From: Corallococcus terminator
GTDB taxonomy: Bacteria > Myxococcota > Myxococcia > Myxococcales > Myxococcaceae
Direction: 5' to 3'
DNA: 43,306 bases
Assembly (NCBI RefSeq): GCF_003611635.1
Contig: NZ_RAVZ01000033.1
Coordinates: 1 to 43,306 of the forward strand
The notes beneath the pieces were generated by a model. It ran no database searches and was not told the origin of the DNA. It saw only the letters and a program-made list of their open reading frames with translations. Below are positions 41,471 to 43,306 of this stretch, in pieces. Each line of letters starts with the position of its first letter. Position 1 is the first letter of the stretch. A program made the translations under genes and the position numbers.

Positions 41471-43306
41471 AGCGGACGGCGCCCTCGGCGAGCGCCCCCA
41501 GCAGCACGGCCCTTCCCCAGGTGACGCCCGCCCCGGAGGCCCGCTTCGAACCCTTCCCGCTCACCGACATCCAGCAGGCCTACTGGGTGGGCCGCTCGGG
41601 CGACTACGAGCTGGGGCAGGTGTCCACGCACATCTACTTCGAGATCAACGGTCAGGGGCTGGAGGTCTCCCGCCTGGAGCAGGCGTGGCGCCGGCTCATC
41701 GACCGCCACGACATGTTGCGCGCCGTCATCCTCCCGGATGGCCGTCAGCAGGTGCTCAAGCAGGTGCCGCCCTATCACCTGCGGATCCTGGAGCTGCGTG
41801 GACAGGACGAAGCCTCACGCACCCGTCAGCTCGACGCGGTCCGCGAGGAGATGTCCCATCAGGTGCTCCCCGCCGACCGCTGGCCGCTGTTCGAGATCCG
41901 CGCCTCGCTGCTGGACGACGGGCACCTGCGGCTCCACGTGGGACTGGACGCGTTGATCGCCGACGCCTGGAGCATGTTCTGTCTCTTCCAGGAGTGGGCG
42001 CGGCTCTACCAGGAGCCGGAGGCACGGTTGCCGCCGCTGGAGCTCACGTTCCGGGACTACGTGCTCGCGGAAGAAGGGCTGCGGCGCACGCCGCTGTATG
42101 AACGCTCGCGCGCATACTGGATGGAGCGGGTGGAGCGCATGGCGCCAGCTCCCGAACTGCCGCTCGCGAGGACGCCCGACGCGGTGGGCGCGGGCCGCTT
42201 CCAGCGCCGGGGCTCACGTCTGTCCCGCGAGGACTGGCAGAAGCTGAAGCAGCGGACCGCCGAGGAAGGCCTGACGCCCTCCGCCGTCCTCTGCACGGCG
42301 TTCTCCGAGGTGCTGGCCCGCTGGAGCAAGAGCCCCCGCTTCACGCTCAACCTGACCCTCTTCAACCGCCTGCCCCTGCACCCGCAGACCCACGAGATCG
42401 TCGGGGACTTCACCTCGCTGTCGCTGCTGGAGGTGGATGCCTCGCTCCTGGAGCCCTTCACGGCGCGGGCCCAGCGCGTCCAGCAGCAGCTCTGGCAGGA
42501 CCTGGATCACCGCCACTTCGGAGGCGTGCGGGTGCTGCGGGAGCTGGCCCGCCGGCAGGGTGGCAGCCAGCGCGCGCTGATGCCCGTGGTGTTCACCAGC
42601 ACGCTGGCGCTCGGCGCCGCGGGCCAGGAGGCCTCCGTCCTCAATCAGTTCGGCGAAATGACCTACGCCGTCGGCCAGACGCCGCAGGTCTGGTTGGATC
42701 ATCAGGTCATCGAGCAGGACGGGGCGCTGCTGTTCAACTGGGACGCGGTGGAGGCACTGTTTCCGCCCGGCCTCCTGGACGACATGTTCGCGGCCTACTG
42801 TCGCTTCCTCGCGCGCCTGGTGGACTCCGGGGCCGCGTGGCACGAACTCCACCCGGAGCTCACGCCGCCGGCGCAGTTGGCGCGACGGGCCGCCGTCAAC
42901 GCCACCGAAGCCCCCCTGTCCGAGCAGCTCCTGCACGAACCCTTCCTGGAGCAGGCCCGGCTCCGTCCGCGCGACGTCGCGGTCATCACGCCGAGCGCCA
43001 CGCTGACGTACGGGGAGCTCGACACGCTGGCCCGGCATCTGGGCCACCAGTTGCGGGAAGCGGGCGTCCAGCCCGACACGTTGGTCGCGGTGGTGATGGA
43101 GAAGGGCTGGGAGCAGGTCGTCGCCGTGCTCGGCATCCTCATGGCCGGCGCCGCCTACGTCCCCGTCGATCCCTCGCTCCCGAAGGAGCGGCGTCAGGCC
43201 CTGCTGGCCCAGAGCCAAGCCACGTGGATCGTCACCCAACCGTGGATCGATGAGCGGGGCGAATGGCCCGAGGGCTCGCGGCGGCTGCGCGTCGACCGCG
43301 CTCCCC
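39841..43306 (+). CDS. NRPS (3' end outside window): C-T-Cy-A...
   Basis: A GTG at 39841 shares one base with the previous stop (TAG at 39839-39841) and follows GGAGG. At least 1155 residues lie in the window and the frame is still open at its end. The N-terminus (EQIYPLSPSQQGMLYESL) is a D-donor C domain with acceptor COM character and HHLLLDGW (His143, His144, Asp148). A T domain follows directly (GGHSLLAAR, Ser504), with no adenylation domain between. Then comes a heterocyclisation domain (from about 574: PLTDIQQAYWVGR, and LDALIAD giving the DxxxxD pair Asp703/Asp708). An A domain opens at about 1030 (LTYGELD, LMAGAAYVPVDP) and is cut before its substrate pocket. Cy domains form thiazoline or oxazoline from Cys, Ser or Thr. 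Confidence 0.93.
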   Translation, partial: MSKPQVEQIYPLSPSQQGMLYESLAAAESGIHVEQLVWRMEGPLDEAALERAWQHVVERHAVLRTGFAWKQQSEPVQVVLPRVAVPLRGQDLRALPPDEQQQRLEAELESERLRGFKLAKAPLMRLALFRFSDDEARLVWTFHHLLLDGWCLPLLLQEVLSCYQAFLQGQTPRLGTSRPFRDYVAWLKRQEPEAARGFWSARLKGFTRPTPLGRPAAQATSDAGYGVVQAGLPPARTEALLATLKQHRLTPSSFFQGLWAVLLSRYSGQTDVVFGTTVSGRPPELEGVESIIGPFINTLPVRRVVEPSRELWSWFQEGQTQRNDQRAFEYCSAGQVHEWSEVPGALPLHESILVYENYPMEAFQASSSSGPGLALADLRSIGARTRHPLTLLILPGSELTVRLVHDRSRLDAASAERVLQGLLALSVAVADGAPERLGALLSLLPDDLIPAVHAPREATPTDSLTEGGAPSTPLQLRLARLWTELLGVERVGMRDNFFARGGHSLLAARLVSSVNEAFSVQLPLVGLYESSTFGALAERIASLQRTAPSASAPSSTALPQVTPAPEARFEPFPLTDIQQAYWVGRSGDYELGQVSTHIYFEINGQGLEVSRLEQAWRRLIDRHDMLRAVILPDGRQQVLKQVPPYHLRILELRGQDEASRTRQLDAVREEMSHQVLPADRWPLFEIRASLLDDGHLRLHVGLDALIADAWSMFCLFQEWARLYQEPEARLPPLELTFRDYVLAEEGLRRTPLYERSRAYWMERVERMAPAPELPLARTPDAVGAGRFQRRGSRLSREDWQKLKQRTAEEGLTPSAVLCTAFSEVLARWSKSPRFTLNLTLFNRLPLHPQTHEIVGDFTSLSLLEVDASLLEPFTARAQRVQQQLWQDLDHRHFGGVRVLRELARRQGGSQRALMPVVFTSTLALGAAGQEASVLNQFGEMTYAVGQTPQVWLDHQVIEQDGALLFNWDAVEALFPPGLLDDMFAAYCRFLARLVDSGAAWHELHPELTPPAQLARRAAVNATEAPLSEQLLHEPFLEQARLRPRDVAVITPSATLTYGELDTLARHLGHQLREAGVQPDTLVAVVMEKGWEQVVAVLGILMAGAAYVPVDPSLPKERRQALLAQSQATWIVTQPWIDERGEWPEGSRRLRVDRAP

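Noticed and set aside
1-43306. CRISPR arrays, rRNA genes and insertion sequences
   Set aside because: No spaced short repeats, rRNA sequence, transposase or terminal inverted repeats were seen; the repeats present are the toxin-module duplication and the helicase linker.

Overview
The window is high-GC bacterial DNA with the look of a myxobacterium (Myxococcus/Corallococcus/Archangium type). The pointers are very strong GC bias at third codon positions, many lipoproteins with LxxC boxes, a SWIM-SNF2 helicase, and a giant mixed PKS/NRPS assembly line whose loading module is of a kind known from cyanobacteria and myxobacteria. This placement is inference; no rRNA or other taxonomic marker is present.

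Region 1 (1-15.6 kb) looks like ordinary chromosome. It holds the 3' end of an unrecognised gene, a lipoprotein alpha/beta hydrolase, an MscS channel, a translationally coupled peroxiredoxin/DsbA-like pair, and a three-gene minus-strand operon (HAD-UbiA prenyltransferase, DprE1-like flavoenzyme, DprE2-like SDR). That operon resembles the mycobacterial route to polyprenyl-phospho-arabinose. A DUF1111-type di-haem protein, a 1005-aa SNF2 helicase, a zinc-free quinone oxidoreductase, a secreted protein of unknown function and a small four-Cys protein follow.

Region 2 (15.8-21.15 kb) is accessory DNA ending at a tRNA-Leu(TAA). A Cys-rich lipoprotein is followed by two tandem copies of a minus-strand toxin-immunity module. 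Each has a lipoprotein with a hydrophobic stretch and a C-terminal PD-(D/E)xK-like domain, followed by an Imm52-like protein. The copies share nearly identical DNA in the toxin N-terminal half and then diverge sharply in the nuclease domain, the hallmark of polymorphic toxins. The second copy starts with a duplicated tail of the Cys-rich lipoprotein gene abutting a VapE-like fragment. A truncated tyrosine recombinase sits 7 bp from the tRNA 3' end, so this is probably a decayed, tRNA-targeted island.

Region 3 (21.4 kb to the end, running off the window) is a hybrid PKS-NRPS cluster with three collinear, overlapping genes. PKS: [adaptor/methyltransferase - pseudo-GNAT - ACP] loading module, then KS-AT(malonyl)-DH-cMT-KR-ACP. 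NRPS 1: TubC-type docking - C-A(Ala)-T-E - C-A(Ile/Val)-T-E. NRPS 2: C-T with no A domain, then Cy-A (cut by the window end). Read literally, the line makes a short branched acyl starter by methylating and decarboxylating a malonyl unit, extends it to an alpha-methyl-enoyl unit, adds D-Ala and D-(allo-)Ile or D-Val, adds a residue on a T domain lacking its own A domain, then forms an azoline ring. I cannot assign it to a known product.
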